NCBI GenBank assembly: GCA_034509925.1
Contig: CM067528.1
Location: 310,001 to 374,000 of the forward strand
DNA length: 64,000 nt
Direction: 5' to 3'
Origin: Hirudinaria manillensis
Lineage: Eukaryota; Annelida; Clitellata; Hirudinida; Hirudinidae
The notes under the pieces were generated by a model that made no database searches, was not told where the DNA came from, and was given only the letters and a program-made list of their open reading frames with translations. The translations under genes were made by a program, and so were the position numbers. How positions within the stretch are numbered: position 1 is the first letter of the stretch; the number at the start of each line of letters is the position of its first letter. Of this stretch, positions 61,379 through 64,000 are shown in pieces.

Positions 61379-63392
61379 TTATTATTATTACTATATTTAT
61401 TATTTCGTTTGTCCAAAAACTGGAGAGCATTCTATTCTCTTGATTTCTTAGAATTTTCTCGAATAATTTAATATAATATAATAATATAATTTAATTTAAT
61501 ATAATATTCAATTATATACACGTGGTTGGAAAAATCGGACAGAGGCTTGAAAACAATGTACTTCTCTTCGAGGGGGCATCGTTTTTGGAAAAATGTGGAA
61601 TGTTTTCTAATTATTTCAAAAATTATTTTTAAAATTTCTTTTTAAATATTTTCTTTCTGATTTTATTAAAAAAAAATAATTTAATTTTATAAAAATGATT
61701 CAGTTAACGAAACCCCGAAAAATTTTGAAAATAATTGCTTCTTAATCGAAAGGGTAAACATTAGATTTTCGAGTGCAAATGCCTTGCTTGTTTGCTGATA
61801 TCTCAAAATGGATGGAGATATTTTAAATGGAGACTTTACAAGTCCATTGGCATCTCACGTTTCAAAGAGGACGAATTTTTAATGCACAACTCCAGGTCTT
61901 CAGTCGTTTGAGTCGCATATAATGGAAAATAAAATTATTTATTTAGAGAGCACTTTGACGTTTCTTCAAAATAAAATGAATGAGTCGAAACAATATTTGG
62001 ATTTGTTTAACATCGGAAATCCTACCTAATTCTCTCCAGGAATGTATTTCCATTGGAAATGCAAAACATTCCAAAACATTGACGATTGCAAAAGTGCGGA
62101 AAAGCAAAATAATGCAAACAAAAAAAAAATTTTTAGTCCGCTGAGCGTCAGTGAATGAATGAGTCATTCTTAATTGCTGCCGTCTCTCCTAACTTCAGCA
62201 ACAGAAGAGTTATTTATGCACTCTGTCCCTCTAGGAGCTATTAGCTTTGTAAATAACTTGTTTGTAGACTTGTTTTTACAGAATATTCTAGGTGTTCTTT
62301 ACACTTCGAAATCTCTTCACGAAATTGTGAATTGTTAGAATAAGTTTAAGTTTCGGGAAAATGATTTGAGACGAGGAGCTGGTTCTCATTTAACTTAGGC
62401 GAACATTTGAGGCCTGTTTTTGACGTTGGCAAAACTCAGAAGAGACGGATAAAAGATTGGTGCTGAAAGCAAAAAACAGAATCGAATTAAAGTTGGTCTT
62501 TTTTGTGTTTTTGTAATACAAAATATGAGTGGTCTCGAAACGTTTGTCGTCATGAGTGGTGGAAAGCCAACAACTGTTATAAAGAAAAGCAAAGAGCTGA
62601 CATCAAATGATTTGGCAAACCAAAAGTTGCCTTACAAGTAAAGTAATATTTAGTATCATTTTCTTCCGATTCAAAGTGTACCCTAAATTCTAATAATTTT
62701 TTTAAGTGTTTAATTGAAAAATTCTCGATAATTTTTTTGTTATGGCGATTATTAAAAAACTTAAACAACGATAGCGTTAAAGAAAGAAACCCTAATGATA
62801 ACTTAATTTATGCAAATGGTCTTTCGCGGTACCTTCTACTTACGCTGTTCTGCTGTGAATGTTGCACGGATGGTTCCTAGCTAGATGTTTGTTTATGTTT
62901 CCATAGCCTGACGGCGATTAGACAATTTCGAACAATTTTTTTTTATTAAATTTTTGTAAATGGAATTCTGTTTGATGTAAGCCAGCTTCTCATTGATTTC
63001 TCTTATTCCTCCGCAATCAGGTTTTCTGGCAAAAGCAAAGAACATAACGATCAAATTGAGGTGAAGGTATCTGAGAAAATATTGATTCAATTGATCGTCG
63101 TCGAAAGTTGTGATTGCTGAGCTTTTTAATTCTCTTTTATTTTCTAACAGAGGTTGAAGACAGAAAATGCATTGCTTTTGCACAAAATACAAGTTTTACA
63201 AGAGGTTAGATTAACAGTCATTATAGGCTGTCAGAGATAAACTTAGCATTAATCTTGATATTGAACCTCAAAGGTAAATATTTGCATATCTGTGTTTTCC
63301 AGATAGTAACATGCAGCAATATTCGTTTGTGTTTAACATTACTGCCATTTGTTTGAGAAACTTTCTTGGAGAGACCCACATTTTGTTTTCAG
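61379..63392. other. No gene identified
   Basis: AT-rich DNA with short A/T homopolymers. It may contain upstream exons or introns of the gene seen at 63.4-63.9 kb, but no splice-bounded frame is convincing. Confidence 0.45.
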
Positions 63393-63902
63393 GAAATCGA
63401 TCTCGCAAAAAGCGAGACCATTTTAAGAGCATCGCAGCAAATCGAATCAAAAGTGAATCGAAGTTTCAACAAGGAAACGATGACTCACTCGAAAAGCATT
63501 TCGGACGCAGAAACTCAAACTTTCTTTCTTGCCCTCGACTATCGGACAGACGTCAACTGCAACAACACGACTTGCCTCCAGGTGCGGAAGTCGTCGTTAT
63601 CATCGTCGTCATCATCATCGTCTAATTGGTTCTTACTGATGTAGTTGTGTTCATTGAATATATACATATTTTAATATAATAAGTTTATAATAAGAGACTA
63701 ATGCTCTCTACGTAACGACGGCCTTGGAAATGTTGGTGATGGTTATGATGACGACGATGATGATGATGATGATCATGGTGATCATTTTGCCTCTCAGTGT
63801 GGTTCAACATCCAGCTCAAATGTGGATCTTGTGAGGCTGGTGGATCAGGCCAACAGGAACTCTGCCAGTCGCCAGATAATGCTGAAGATAGAAAGTCCCA
63901 AG
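63393..63902 (+). CDS. Two internal exons of an unrecognised gene (runs off the window)
   Basis: Exon a, 63393-63581: acceptor ttgttttcag|GAAATC, donor CTCCAG|gtgcgg, exactly 63 codons. Its translation includes EIDLAKSETILRASQQIESK and ends CNNTTCLQ. Exon b, 63798-63902: acceptor cctctcag|TGTGG, donor CCCAAG|gtgacg, exactly 35 codons, CGSTSSSNVDLVRLVDQANR and then NSASRQIMLKIESPK. Both are phase 0, so they join without adjustment and bring three Cys close together. An AG at 63950 may start another exon. The CNNTT sequon and clustered Cys would suit an extracellular region, but the family is not recognised. Confidence 0.5.
63738..63782. repeat. (GAT)n/(GAC)n microsatellite
   Basis: Short run of ACGACGATGATGATGATG triplets in the intron between the two exons at the right edge. 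Confidence 0.8.
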
Positions 63903-64000
63903 GTGACGATGACGATGACGACGCGTCACGATAATGATTTCAGAATGACGTTCATTAAAATTGAAAGTAAAACTCGTCACTTTTGTGCTGCGATTGCTAC

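Overview
This is a window of metazoan nuclear DNA. Genes are split into many short exons by GT-AG introns of about 60 to 1200 bp, the DNA is AT-rich and crowded with microsatellites, and the telomere-like repeat is of the metazoan CCCTAA type. Recognisable orthologues (CDK7, DNAAF4, RPUSD1, a ZIP zinc transporter, an IRF-type factor, a calmodulin-like protein) fit an invertebrate animal. The FMRFamide-receptor-like GPCR fits an invertebrate too. I cannot name the phylum from the sequence alone.

Layout. 1-5 kb: a peptide GPCR on the minus strand with low-complexity inserts. 5.8-9.4 kb: a composite satellite that alternates a 27-bp minisatellite with degenerate telomere-like hexamers. 10.3 kb: the last exon of an unrecognised gene. 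12.4-17.7 kb: three minus-strand genes (ZIP transporter, coiled-coil protein, RPUSD1). 17.7-21 kb: gene-free and microsatellite-rich. 21-23.5 kb: an IRF DNA-binding-domain protein without an association domain. 25.2-27.8 kb: DNAAF4, complete, 11 exons. 28.0-30.9 kb: CDK7, complete, 12 exons, converging on DNAAF4 and head-to-head with a C2H2-containing gene at 31.5-33.9 kb.

35.2-56.5 kb: a cluster of seven immunoglobulin-like receptor genes with one shared exon plan: signal peptide, short Cys domain D1, V-like D2, four-Cys D3, then an anchor, joined almost throughout by phase-1 introns. Two neighbouring copies come from a recent segmental duplication. The three introns I compared are identical, yet the D1 exon differs by about one residue in five, almost all by replacement changes. 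The anchors differ: a transmembrane segment with a basic tail, a GPI-like end, a disrupted end. A hAT transposase remnant lies between the two copies. The pattern resembles rapidly diversifying recognition clusters (immune or allorecognition), and it is the best candidate here for an undescribed system.

57.6-59.6 kb: a four-EF-hand calmodulin-like gene with two GC-AG introns. 60.7-61.4 kb: a 0.44 kb pentanucleotide array and a minisatellite. 63.4-63.9 kb: two exons of an unrecognised gene running towards the right edge. Exon borders below were read by eye from splice consensus and reading phase. For CDK7 and DNAAF4 the summed exon lengths are exact multiples of three, which supports those models strongly.
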